DNA from: Ilex aquifolium | Lineage: Eukaryota > Streptophyta > Magnoliopsida > Aquifoliales > Aquifoliaceae | Direction of reading: 5' to 3' | Length of the DNA stretch: 64,000 bases | Assembly: GCA_951799425.1 (NCBI GenBank) | Contig: OX637402.1 | Location: 1,054,501-1,118,500 of the forward strand | Program-made: the position numbers and the translations under genes | The notes under the pieces: model-generated | What the model was told of the DNA's origin: nothing | Databases searched by the model: none | What the model saw: only the letters and a program-made list of their open reading frames with translations | Shown here: piece by piece, positions 24,374 to 35,596 of the stretch | How the letters are laid out: each line of letters starts with the position of its first letter | Position numbering within the stretch: position 1 is the first letter of the stretch

Positions 24374-24842
24374 TTACCTCTGAATCTTTGGCCCAAAAGT
24401 AAACGAAAAAGTAAAACCCAATGAAAAGTAGGAGGAATACATTTTCTATCATTCAAGAAAGGAAAGTAGGAATGATACACTTTCTTTTCTTTGTATTTGG
24501 TTGAATTGATGGAAAATAAAAATGACTAATTTTTTTTTATTTTTTTATTTTTTTTTGTGCGAGATAAGATTAGGGGTGACAATATAGTCATATCGTGTCA
24601 GATTCGTGTTGAGTCATTACGGATTTGTGTCGAACATTAGTTAAACCTAACTCAATTCATTTAACTAATTGTGTCGTGTCGAGTTGCGAATTGACATGTT
24701 TATTTTTTTTATTTTTTAATTTTTAATTTTTAATTTTTAATTTTTAATTTTTAAATTTATTTTTAAATTTTTTTAAAAAATATATATATAAATACATATT
24801 TTATCATTGTATTTTTATATAATATATATATTAAAAGATATA

Positions 24843-25453
24843 TCTATATAATAAAGTAGCTTACAATTCAAATCTCAAAAGATAAACAAAATGACTTTTG
24901 CTATTCGCGGTTGAGATCGCTTTAAATTTTACTTTAAAGTTAATCTAACGGCTAATATTAACACCCTAAATTTAATAGGAAAAATAGGGTCCTAAGGGTG
25001 TGTTTGGAGTGATTTTTTAAAAGTACTTCTAGAAATTATTTCTCATAAATATTTTAAAAAAAATAATAGTGTTTGAAACCGCTCCACCACTACCTCTACC
25101 CCCACCACCACCGCTGCCACCACCGCTGCCGCCGACACCACTGCCACCGCCGCTGCCGCCGCCACCACCACAGCTGCCACCACCACCACCGTTGCCCCCA
25201 CCGCCACCCCCCCCACCACCACCACCGACACCACCATTGACGTCGCCCTCGCTGCCATCACCGCCACCACAGTTATTGTCACCCACCACAACCACCACTG
25301 CCGCCCACCACCTCTCACCCCCACTACAAACCGATGCTTAAATTCTTTTATCTCTTCTTTATGTTTGTGATTTGATTTTGGATATGAATACAAATATGTT
25401 TATTGTTTACCATTTTTTATTACATTGTGCCTTCAGGCACATGCAATAACTAG
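24843..25453 (+). mobile_element. 611-bp non-autonomous Helitron with CCN-triplet tract
   Basis: It begins TCTATATAATAAAGTAGC after A and ends with the hairpin TGTGCC-TTCA-GGCACA (25426-25441), eight bases, then CTAG (25450-25453) followed by T. Both ends fit the Helitron rule of insertion between A and T. It has no Rep/helicase. Its 5' first 18 bases match those of the two minus-strand Helitrons (ends 12143 and 20301), but the rest differs. About 40% of the element is a CCN-triplet tract. Confidence 0.85.
25085..25330. repeat. imperfect CCA/CCG triplet tract in the small Helitron
   Basis: A long run of CCN triplets (CCACCACCG, CCGCTGCCG and similar). It is open in several frames, reading as poly-Pro on the plus strand and Gly-rich on the minus strand, as expected of low-complexity DNA and not by itself evidence of a gene. 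Confidence 0.85.
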
Positions 25454-25648
25454 TAGTACCATATATTATACCACATTTTGAATTAACTACCAAATGTGGT
25501 ATAAAACACAATTAGACCAATTTTAATCTAATACAATAATTTATCCCATTATAAAATAAGTAGCTTTAGATGGGTGTCACAGGACTGAAGCAGCCAAGTG
25601 TGAACAAACTTAGTACAAAATGTCCACACAATCGAACTTACTCGTGCT
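25454..25648. other. short spacer between Helitron and PPR pseudogene
   Basis: About 195 bases with no recognised element. The last 80 bases may be degraded 5' sequence of the PPR gene. Confidence 0.4.
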
Positions 25649-26266
25649 ATGACCAGACCACCCTTGCCTCTGCACACCACAACCAGACTCTTGTCCCACC
25701 TCCAAGCCACCAGAACCGACGCAGCCACCCCATGGAACACTCAGCTGCGAGAACTAGCCAGACAAGGCCTATTCCAACAGGGCCTCTATCTCTACCGTCA
25801 AATGCTCCGTTCAGGCATTTCCCCGAACGCCTTCACCTTCCCATTCGTCCTCAAATCCTGCGCCAACCTCTCTCTCCCCATCCCCGGCGCACAACTCCAC
25901 TGGCATGTGGTAAAAATCGGGTGCGAATCCGAACCCTTTGTCCAAACTGCTCTCATCTAAATGTATTGCAAATGTTGTAGAACTAACGATGCACAGACGC
26001 TGTTCGATGAAAATCCCGAGTCAAGAAGACTTACCGTCTGTTATAATGCTTTGATAGCTGGATATGTTCAAAATTCACTGTTTTCAGATGGGTTTGCTAT
26101 GTTTCGTGAAATGAGATTGGTGGGAATGGAAGTTAACGCGATTACAATGCTGGGATTGATTCCGGGTTTTGTTGGTCCAATGCATTTGGGTTTTGGGATC
26201 TCTGTGCATTGTTATAACGTGAAGTATGGTTTGGACACTGATTTGGCTGTAGGGAATTGCTTGTAG
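25649..26266 (+). pseudogene. PPR gene fragment, MEF10 (At3g11460)-like, PLS class
   Basis: The translation starts MTRPPLPLHTTTRLL and continues PWNTQLRELARQGLFQQGLYLY, LRSGISPNAFTFPFVLKSCA, then KIGCESEPFVQTALI and MYCKC. It goes on CYNALIAGYVQNSLFSDGFAMFREM and VNAITMLGLIPGF. This is the PPR pattern, and from memory the order resembles the first third of Arabidopsis MEF10, a mitochondrial RNA-editing factor of about 600 residues. One in-frame stop follows QTALI at about 25958-25960. Similarity ends near 26266, where the frame also stops. The rest of the gene is absent, so this is a 5' fragment. It lies 196 bases past the 3' end of the small Helitron. Confidence 0.85.
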
Positions 26267-26798
26267 ACAAATAAGATACATCTCAATACAAATAATTTAC
26301 TTTCCATCCACTTTCCTTCCGATTTTGGAGGGATTGATTTTGGTGAGTTAGAAGAAAAGTTAATCCATCCACTTTCCATCCTTCCTACTTTCTTTCCTTA
26401 CCAAATATGATGTTTTATCTATTCCTCCCACTTTCCATCATTCCATTTTTCCATCGTACCAAACGGAGCATTAAAAACCAATTGAGATTCTGAATCCAAA
26501 ACCAAGGAGTCCCAGAAAAAGTGCTCAAGGAACCCATGTGTCCTCAACTTCAAGAATCAACGTAGATCAATGAAGAACTCTAGAAAGAGAGAAGAAAGGA
26601 GTTTGTTTTCCAAGAGGACACTGGAGAGAGAGAGAAAGAGAGAGAGATAGAGAGGCAAAACCAACACTTCCCAAATCCACCACAACACCATCGAAGAAGA
26701 ATAAATCTAAACAACCAACACTCCCCAAATCCACCGCAGTCGACAGCCCATCCCCACCTAGTAAGAAAAACCAAAATCAGATCCCACCCCACCCCTCT
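26267..26798. other. unassigned intergenic segment
   Basis: Pyrimidine-rich CCATCCACTTTCC words repeat near 26310-26450, and a GA-rich tract lies at about 26618-26655. No gene or element ends were recognised. Confidence 0.5.
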
Positions 26799-27316
26799 GT
26801 TTTTGTAAGACCCCGTATTAAAATTAAATAAGGATAATATTATTTTAAGAGTTCTCCTAAGATGAATAAAATGATGGTAGAAACATAGAATCATAGGAAA
26901 AGATTGATTATAAAGTTTGAGTTTTGCCTATATTTACGTTGAGATAAATTAAGTTTTGGAGATGTTCGGATTGAAAAGTGTGGCTAAGTAAGTTTCTAAA
27001 TATTTTTAGGTCAAGATAAGGTCTCCATTGAATCCGGAAGTTCGAGAAACTTTGGGAGAGGTAATATGGGGTGTATTAGAAGTTAGGAAGTATTCCGGAG
27101 TTAAAACACATTTTAGATAGAATTTGGGTAGGAAGGATTTTGACACTAACTTAGTATTTGGACCATGACTTTTTATCATGATATCCTTTTGATCTGAAAT
27201 TTTTACAGTAGACACTAGACCTCCAGGGCTACAAAAATATATTTCACGAACATTTTTCAAATCAACCTCTAAAAAGGCCAAAACTTCACTGGCAATTTCA
27301 GTAGAAACAAGGAGTC

Positions 27317-27461
27317 CGTTCGAACGTGAAAGTCTGCTCGAACGACACCGTTCGAATGTGAAAGTACGTTCGAACGACAGTTCGTTCCAGTACTTTTGTC
27401 TGATGGAAAAAAAAAAACTACTGGGAGCAACTAACGTTCGAACGCCAATGACGTTTGAACG
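27317..27461 (+). repeat. CGTTCGAACG palindrome array
   Basis: Three exact CGTTCGAACG units (27317, 27367, 27435) plus variants GCTCGAACG, CGTTCGAATG and CGTTTGAACG in 145 bases. Each unit has a central CG and the array ends about 50 bases before the TATA box. The partner LTR has the same array at 32958-33083. Confidence 0.9.
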
Positions 27462-27514
27462 TGAGTTACGCATTAGAGTATCAGATTTACGTCGATTGAA
27501 CTCTTTTCTCACCC

Positions 27515-27522
27515 TATAAATA
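27515..27522 (+). promoter_or_regulatory. TATA box of the LARD 5' LTR
   Basis: TATAAATA in the context CACCCTATAAATACATAAGG. The matching site in the 3' LTR is at 33137-33144. Confidence 0.7.
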
Positions 27523-29101
27523 CATAAGGACGCCTCTCTTTGCCTCATTTCAACATTTCTAACCCTAGATAGTCTTAGAGAGGAAGAAAGAAGGGGAGGA
27601 ACACAAGATTGAAGGGGATTTTCACATTGGATTGGATCAAAACTCTAGTTCTTCACACAAAGCTAAGGAAGAAGGTAGGGGTTTCCTTCCACTCTTGTCC
27701 ATTGAGGCTAGGGTTTATATATATGTATGTTTTGACTCTCAATCCTATATATATGATATAAAATTACTATTTCTTGATACTCTTGCAAATATTACCATAT
27801 TTTGAAGGAAGCTATGGTGGAATAGCCACGAATCTCTTTATCTTGTCTTGAAAACTCTAGTTTTCAAGAAAAATGAGTTTTTCTCTTAATATTCATTTAT
27901 TCTTCATTTTAAAACTCTAGTGCTTTGTATTGAACAATAAAATGTTATTTTTGATAATCTCTTGTATATTTTCTTAAATTGTTCTATTGGAATAATACAT
28001 GTGAAATTTGGGGATTTTTGATTTACTTGTGATTTGAGAAATGGGTTGGTATTGTATCTCTTGTGTGGATGTTTGGATGAACATGGGTGGCCGTTGACCG
28101 GATATCGTAGAGTGGGTAGATGCGTTTCTCACTCCGTGCGGGTTTGAATTTTTCCTACCACTCGTAGTGGGGTTGGTGCCTTGTGAGGACCAAACCACTA
28201 TTCGCTCACGTGGTACCGAGGCAAAGGGTTAGTATACTATTCCTGGGTTGAATTCGTCACTGTCAATGTGTTGGTATACGCCCTTCCTAAAGTTGGATAT
28301 CTTTGCGAGGATTGGGTGTGTGTGTGTGGGTTAGGATATTCTCGATGTGTTTATTCATGCGATGTCATACATCATACCTGAGATACATATACATAGTGTG
28401 GGTAATGGTACATTGTGGATACAGATACAAGTTATGGTTTGAGTTACATTATGGGAAATGGTACAAATGGTGGGTTATTGTTTATTGTTAGAAAGATACA
28501 ATTGTTGCAAATGGTTTATGGTTGGAATTGGTTTATTGTTGGGAATTGGTTTTATATCTTCATTTAAATTATTGTTATTGCTTACACTTAAGATCGGATG
28601 AATTGTCACTGTTTTCTTTCAAAAGTTATATATGATATTTGTAAAATGAGACCGACTTGTTTTATATGTTTTCTAAATCTTGTTCGAGTTTGGGAGGATT
28701 TTTCTACAGAGCTTAGTGCTCACCCCCTACAAACAATATTCTTTTCAGATGTTGCTTTAGAGGAAGAGTTCGGAGTGAACGAGCAGGTACTTTGGGAAGC
28801 TCAAGTGGATGGGCCTGTGGATCGGGAGGGGGATGTCTAGAATTGTTCTTTTTATGTTCTAGACTTTATTTTGAGATACTGTTAAGGTTAATATTTTCCT
28901 TATTCCTCTGCGAGATAATAGTTTGGCATATTCTTTTGGATGTAATGGCCATGGTTTGACATATTCTTTTGGATGATGTTGTAGATATTATGAATGATGA
29001 ATGAAATTTTCTTTACTTATGGATCTTATTAGTTGCTCTCATGATTTGAATGGTTTTAAATAGTAATGTCGTCCAAGGGATATTTTGGGGCGTTACAGGT
29101 T

Positions 29102-29113
29102 TGGTATCAGAGC
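29102..29113 (+). other. primer-binding site, tRNA-Met type
   Basis: TGGTATCAGAGC four bases after the 5' LTR, identical to the site in the other chromovirus-like elements of this window. Confidence 0.9.
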
Positions 29114-32100
29114 TTAGGAATTAGGTCTTACATGGGAGTTGTAGGTTGTGGACTATCACTAGAGTATTAGGTTCGGTTGAAGAAACTCTAGGGTTGAATT
29201 TGTTTGAAGTTATATGTTTATAAGATATGTGTGATTTGTTGTTTAGTTAACTTAGGGATTAATTATTTGTTCGAATTCTTGGATTTCCTAGCTTAGAGGA
29301 GTTGACAAAGATTTTGGAATGGGTATGCTACTTTTGTATCATGTCGTTTGGACTATTTTAGGAGACAAATGATAATTTGGATTTTCATTTGCAAATGATG
29401 CTAGACATGTATCTTTATGCAAGTCATATTATCTATATTGGAGATGGGTATGAGAAAGGATTTGTGACAAAAGACACCCAAACTCGAGTTAGACAAGTAT
29501 AGTAGAACTATCAGTCAAATAGACTACCTTTCACCAATTTGATTATAACTCTTTGTTGGAAAGTCCAAATTGTGCACCATTTTTTTTGTTAGAAGCCTAA
29601 CTCGTATATCTTTCCAACCATATAGGTTACACATGCTAGAAATACCTGAGTTAAATTAGTTTATTCTCCGAAGTTGATCAAAAATATGCACTATAGTATT
29701 CCTTGTATAGCAAAGTGTCGTGCTTTCCTTCTTAGAATCTGAAGGACTTATCCTTAAGTAAGCTTCCACACTATTTAGGCTTTGATTTAGATACACACCC
29801 ATGTTGACTGAAGTATTTTGATGGATAACAATATAAAAATGTGACTATGATTTGGTGGCTTATCGACTCTAAGTGTTCTATTATATGATTAGTGTTGCTT
29901 ATATTTTTGGAAGTAAAGGAGATGTGATAACCCAATTTGGATGTGTGGAGGTAAGGTCAACTTAGATATTTTTTTTTAAGATGAATTAAGTTTTGAATAA
30001 AAAGGTTATGGAAAGTTATGTATATTAAGGAATGAATGTAGGTTTAGTTTTACGATATGAACCATGGGAGTGTTATGTTTTCCTCTAGGGTGAGTACGAT
30101 GGTATGAGATAGTATAATTCTCAAATACGATCAATTGAAGGAATAGTTTGAAGTAACATCAAATGAGAGCCTATTTTGGAATAACTATGGGAATTGTGAT
30201 TATGGTTCTTAAATGGACAGGTGTTTGTTTCACAACCACGTACTTGAGGTTACCAATATTGGTTTGAAAATATTACGGAGAGTTGATTAAATTTACTTTG
30301 GAAGTATTAATGATTTAGAAGGGTCATACATAGGATACTCATTGAGGACGTTATATTTAGGCAATTGTATTTCATTGTGGGATTAGTTCACTACACTTAG
30401 ACTCTCTAAAGTATTAACAATCGAGATTCTATTGGTTGAGTATAGAGTTAACAGTTGACTTGTATTCACAAATTTTGATTGAAAATTTGAGGTCGAGTTA
30501 TGGAAACAAACTTATAGACATATAAAACAAGAAAATATAGGAAGCCTAATTAAGTGGTAGTAGTTACCTTTGACCCTCAATATTGTAGGATTAAAGATTA
30601 TAGAGTTTAAAAGCTCGAGGTCAGATATAGTAGGCATCTATTGAAAGAATGCTGATTTCAATGTTTGGTGTTAACTTCTATCATTATGTGGGATCTTTTA
30701 ATGTTATTAGAGTTGTGTGTTAGGAGAATATGAAGTTCTTTTTCCTGTCTCTTTTAGTACATTATTAAGATATGTTTGATTAGTTATACTTGAGGATTGC
30801 TAGTATGAGTATTGAAGATTCAAACTATATAGTTAGTGGTGATAATTAGAAAGATGTAATTTGAGGAATCAACAAACCTGTGAAGATTGACTTTGACATG
30901 AATGTATAAATTTTATATAATTTTGTTTTTGGGATAGATGACTATGGTTATCCTACTAATTAGCAGATTGTTATTATCATGGGATTATCAATAATTGTTA
31001 AGGCTATGATGACTAATGTAATTAAATTGAAGAACATTAAGTGAATCATTGAGAGTCTTGTTTTAGTTTTGATTATATCATAAGAAATCTGGTGATAGAG
31101 AATTGAGAGATATTTTGGGATCCTTGACAGTTTATTTTCACCTTTTGGTATATTACAAGATATATATTGTACTGGATTGTATCCTAGGGATTCGAAGGTA
31201 TAAGTATCATGAAAAGAGTTGTGATGTTAATGAAAACCACTAAGGATTGATTACATTGTTTATTGATTCTAGCTCAATGTTATAGATTGAGAATAAATAC
31301 TTGGAAGATAGAAAAAAAAACATTAATTGGCCTTAATCGAGTTGGTGAACATGTAGAGATATTAAGATTGGTCTAAAAGTATAAATCCGGATACAAATGA
31401 GTTATGAAAGGGATTGTAAGGCTTATTGATTTGAGCTCAAGATTGGGGACTGAGAGCAAATATCTTGGAGATATAACTTGACACTTAGACTAAGTATTAT
31501 AGTTAATTACTAAAATTCTCTTTGAATGGATTAGATGGATCGTTAGTGTACACATTTTAGAAGCTATAATTGGAGGATAAATGTCGTTAGATTTCAGTTG
31601 TACACTTTGGTGGAATTTGACATATCTTCTCAAAACTTTCAAACCAATGGAAATTCTTATCTTGTGGCTAGTCTTGATTTGTGAATTGGTGGATTATAAT
31701 TTATATCAGAGTGCGCAGCGAACTATTTGAGTAATGACTATAATGGTGAAGGTAAAAAGTATCATGAGGAATTGCAAATGGATGTGCAACCTAAGAGTTG
31801 ATCATAGAATATTGATTTATGTGAGAGTGTGTAGTTGTGAATTCAAAGTATTGTTAGATTTCAAAGATTGTGAATTCCTCTTGGTTAGTGAGAGACAAAG
31901 TCATTAAGAATGTTGTATATATTTCAAGAATCGAGAAATTTTTTAATGTTATGTCATTACTAAATTTTGGGTTATACCATGAAGTTAGTATAGGAAAGAT
32001 AAGTAACCCTATTAGCGGAAATTGTATTTGAGTTGTTTTGGGATGCTTATTGATAAGCTACAGGTAAGAAGCAAACATGATGTTTATTGAAAGAATTGGT

Positions 32101-32428
32101 GAAATTCAAAAGAGATGTGATATTGATGAGTAGACAATTAAGTATTATGATCTAGTAGTAATGCATGATAAGAAATTAGTTGAAGCAATCATATATAATT
32201 ATTGAGAATAAAGGTGGTAAATGAATGCTAGTGAAGGAAGGTAATCTTGGGGACTTTAAGTAACTGTAATGATGTTTTAAGTGAAAGGGATGAATTTAAA
32301 ATTTAGAATATGATATTCTATTCTGATCTTAGATTTGATGTTTAAGGGATTAATATGTGTTGAGACCCCGTGGTCAATAAAAATTAGATTGACTAACCCG
32401 ACGATTAAGTTTCGAGGACGAAACTTTC
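29114..32428 (+). other. non-coding interior of the LARD-like element
   Basis: 3.3 kb of AT-rich sequence with no open frame of note on either strand and no gag, protease, reverse transcriptase or integrase motif that I can recognise. The last bases (GACGATTAAGTTTCGAGG) lead into the Tekay-like pre-LTR motif. Confidence 0.7.
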
Positions 32429-32445
32429 TTTTAGGGGGGGTGAAT
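32429..32445 (+). other. polypurine tract of the LARD-like element
   Basis: CTTTTAGGGGGGGTGAAT directly precedes the 3' LTR at 32446. With the upstream CGAGGACGAAACTTT it nearly equals the Tekay-type copy 1 sequence at 3959-3989. Confidence 0.85.
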
Positions 32446-33224
32446 TGTAAGACCCCGTATTAAAATTAAATAAGGATAATATTATTTTAAGAGTTCTCCT
32501 AAGATGAATAAAATGATGGTAGAAACATAGAATCATAGGGAAAGACTGATTATAAAGTTTGAGTTTTGCGTGTATTTACGTTGAGATAAATTGAGTTTTG
32601 GAGATGTTTGGATTGAAAGTGTGGCTAAGTAAGTTTCTAAATATTTTTAAGTCAAGATAAGGTCTCCATTGAATCCGGAAGGTCAAGAAACTTTGGGAGA
32701 GGTAATATGGGGTGTATTAGAAGTTAGGAAGTATTCCGGAGTTAAAACACATTTTAGATAGAATTTGGGTAGGAAGGATTTTGACACTACCTTAGTATTT
32801 AGACCATAAATTTTTACCCTGATATCCGTGTGATCTGAAATTTTGACAGTAGACACTAGACTTCCAGGGCTACAAAAGTATATTTCACGAAAATTTTCCA
32901 AATCAACCTCTAAATAGGCCAAAACATCACTTGAAGTTTCAGCAGAAACAGGGAGTCCGTTCGAACGTGAAAGTCCGTTCGAACGACACTGTTCGAACGA
33001 CAGTTCGTTCCAGTAATTTTGTCTGATGGAAAAACAAAAGTACTGGGAGCAACTAATGTTCGAACACCAATGACGTTCGAACGTGAGTTACGCATCAGAG
33101 TATCATATTTACATCAATTGGACTCTTTTATCACCCTATAAATATATAAGGACGCCTCTCTTTGCCTCATTTCAACATTTCTAACCCTAGATAGTCTTAG
33201 AGATGAAGAAAGAAGGGGAGAAAC
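32446..33224 (+). repeat. 3' LTR of the LARD-like element, first piece
   Basis: Matches 26804-27595 closely, including the GTTCGAAC array (32958-33083) and TATA box (33137-33144). It ends at the target duplication GAAAC of the inserted solo LTR. Confidence 0.9.
32958..33083 (+). repeat. CGTTCGAACG palindrome array, 3' LTR copy
   Basis: Exact or near-exact GTTCGAAC units at 32959, 32976, 32990 and 33075, with weaker copies between. It is slightly shorter than the array in the 5' LTR. Confidence 0.85.
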
Positions 33225-33723
33225 TGTAACACCCCATATTTTTCTTTTATAGATATGTATATAGATATACATAGTAAATAATTGTTGTAAAAACATGGAT
33301 ATGAGTAGTGACGATAGGAATAAAAACTAGAGATGCGAATTGATTGGGAAGTTAAGTTTCGAAGATGTTTAAACTTGGAAAGGGTGAATAGACAAGTTTC
33401 TAAAGGTTTTTAGGTCAAAATAAGGTTTCCATTGAGTCCGGAAGGTCGAAAAACCTTGGGAGAGGTAATATGAGGTGTATTAGAAGTTAGGAAGTATTTT
33501 GGAGTTAAAACACATTTTAGAGAAAATTTGGGTATGAAGGATTTTGGACACTGTCTACTATTTCGATCATAACTTTTTATGCTTAATTCCAAATTACCTG
33601 AAAGTTTTACAGTAGATAGTAGACATCTAGGGCTACAAAAGTGTATCTTATGAAAATTTTCCAATTCGACCTCTAAATGGGTCAAAAATGCATTGGAAGT
33701 GGAAGTAGAAAATCTGGGTGGTG

Positions 33724-33852
33724 ACTACCGGTAGCCAAAATCAGCTACCGGTAGCCAATGGTCCAGTAAAGATCAGCTACCGGTAGCCAACCGGTAGTCG
33801 AGGGTCCCGTGTGTCCGAGCTACCGGTAGCCAAAATCAGCTACCGGTAGCCA
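33724..33852 (+). repeat. GCTACCGGTAGC palindrome array
   Basis: Five full TACCGGTA units (33726, 33746, 33778, 33821, 33841) and one half unit, with 20-base spacing in places. The array lies about 50 bases upstream of the TATA box. Confidence 0.9.
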
Positions 33853-33902
33853 CTGTAAAAATCCGAATTTTTCTGTTCGCGAACCCTCGATTTTTCCTCC
33901 AC

Positions 33903-33910
33903 TATAAATA
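33903..33910 (+). promoter_or_regulatory. TATA box of the solo LTR
   Basis: TATAAATA in the context CTCCACTATAAATACATTTTG, identical to the context at 37441 in Tekay-type copy 2. Confidence 0.7.
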
Positions 33911-35596
33911 CATTTTGTCACCTCCTTAGCCTTCATTACACCACTCCAAACCCTAGATAGCTTGAGAGGAGAAGAGAGGAAGAGAAAAACACATCCAAGA
34001 GAGAGATTTACATCATTTGTGAAGATCAAAACCCTCAATTCCTCAAGATTCCACTTCCATACCCATTTCCCTTTTCTTCCCTTCTTCACCCAATCTCACC
34101 CAAATCTCTTGAAACCCTAGGAGGAGGAAATTAAGAGGAAAAGGAAGGAGAATAAAAATATTTTGAAGGTTGGGTCTTGTATTTAAAGCTCCAACTAAGA
34201 GGTAGGGGTTTTTCTCTCATTTCTCACACATTGAGGCTAGGGTTGTATATTTATGTATGTCTCTCACTTGTCTTCTCATATATATGATATGTAGTACATG
34301 ATTCTTGATATTATTGCAATAAAGGGCATGTTTCAAACATTTTGGTGGTTGGGTAACCATGGAACCATTCTTTTCACCATCCAACCCGAGTTTTGAAGAA
34401 AATGGGATTTTCTCCTAGTTTATTCTTTGTCTTTGATTTCAAAACTTTAGTGTTGAATATTGTATAACAAAATGATATAGATTACGATCTCTTGCATATT
34501 TTCTTGGATTGTTCGATTATATGACAAATGTGAAAAATTGGGGATTTTTACTATATTTGGGAAATTGTTGTGAATTGTGAATATTCTTGGTTTCCTCATT
34601 GTATGGTTGTTGTGATGGACTTGGATTACCTTCGAGAAATGCCGTAGAGTGTTAGAGGTTAGTCTATCCCAGTGGGGGTGAGATGGTTGCCTAATGCTCG
34701 TAGTGGATCGTTGTTGTGACCGCGATCACTATCGTTCACATATATATATCGAGGAAAAGGGTTAGTATACTAGACACCTTGGGAGGATTTCGTCAATGCC
34801 GTAGGAGACGGTATACGCCCTTCCTAAAGAGGTTTGTGATTGTTGGTTGGAATTGGTGGACTAGGTATGATCGTTGGGTAGATTCACGGGAAGCAATCAA
34901 CATACATGGTACGGGGATGAACCAAAAATACATGAAATCAGAAGTTGGGTCGTTCTTGCCGATGCATTGGTATGGGACAATGCATGGGGAGAAGTCCTTC
35001 TTAAATAGCTTAAATTGGAATTTTGTTTATCGATGCTAAACTCACTCTATTCTTTTAATGGATTATTGCTACTGTTTAAACTTGAGATCTCTTTTAAAAT
35101 GTCACTATTTTCATTCAAAATCTTTATGTATGATATTTGTGAAATGAGACCGACCGTTTTGAATGTTTTTCTAAACCTTGTATGGGTTTGAGAGAATTGT
35201 TCTACAGAGCTTTGTGCTCACCCCCCTACCGCTAACATTTTTCAGATTTTCTACAAGAGGAGGACGTAGGGGTCGAGGAGCCCGCTACTTGGGAGACTCC
35301 ACTGGACGGGAGTGTGGATCCCGAGGTGGACGCCTAGAGCGACATTTTCTTTTGTTCTAGACTAGGATATTCCTTTTGCACATTGTAAAGCCTAGTTTTC
35401 TTTTGTTATTTCCGCTGTGCTACATTAGTTGATTTTGGAATGTAAAGGCCAAAATGGGCCTATTCTTTTGGGTTAATGCTGTAAATTTTATGGATGACTT
35501 TATGAAGTCTTATTTATTGATGGATTATTTTAGTGCTCTCATGATGTGAATGTTTTAGAATGTAATGCCGTCCAGGGTGTATTTTGGGGTGTTACA

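Larger units (their letters stand above)
21457..24842. other. AT-rich intergenic DNA
   Basis: No gene was recognised in 3.4 kb. It holds a GA-rich tract at 21864-21905, an A-rich degenerate tandem array (22014-22260), a diverged repeat pair (22708-22810 and 23303-23412), a 29-bp direct duplication near 24232-24285, a TA microsatellite (24340-24371) and a T-rich (TTTTTAA) tract near 24707-24770. Confidence 0.6.
26804..29097 (+). repeat. 5' LTR of the LARD-like element
   Basis: Starts TGTAAGACCCCG and ends GGGGCGTTACA, 2,294 bp. It contains the GTTCGAAC palindrome array (27317-27461) and a TATA box (27515). The second half shares blocks such as CTACAGAGCTTAGTGCTCA with the Tekay-like LTRs. Confidence 0.9.
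33225..35596 (+). mobile_element. solo LTR (Tekay-like) in the LARD 3' LTR
   Basis: The 2,372-bp unit starts TGTAACACCCC and ends GGGGTGTTACA, flanked by GAAAC at 33220-33224 and 35597-35601. The LARD LTR sequence resumes directly after it. It contains a GCTACCGGTAGC array (33724-33852) and a TATA box (33903), and is most similar to the solo LTR at 8805-11185. Confidence 0.93.

Noticed and set aside
25069-25341. 90-codon Pro-rich open frame and Gly-rich frames on the other strand
   Set aside because: Produced by the CCN-triplet tract, open in several frames and inside a small Helitron. There is no sign of a real gene.
28303-28491. Repeated open frames starting MRGLGVCVWVRIF here and at 36309
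   Set aside because: They are the same position in the two LTRs of the LARD-like element; low-complexity TG-rich sequence, no recognisable domain.
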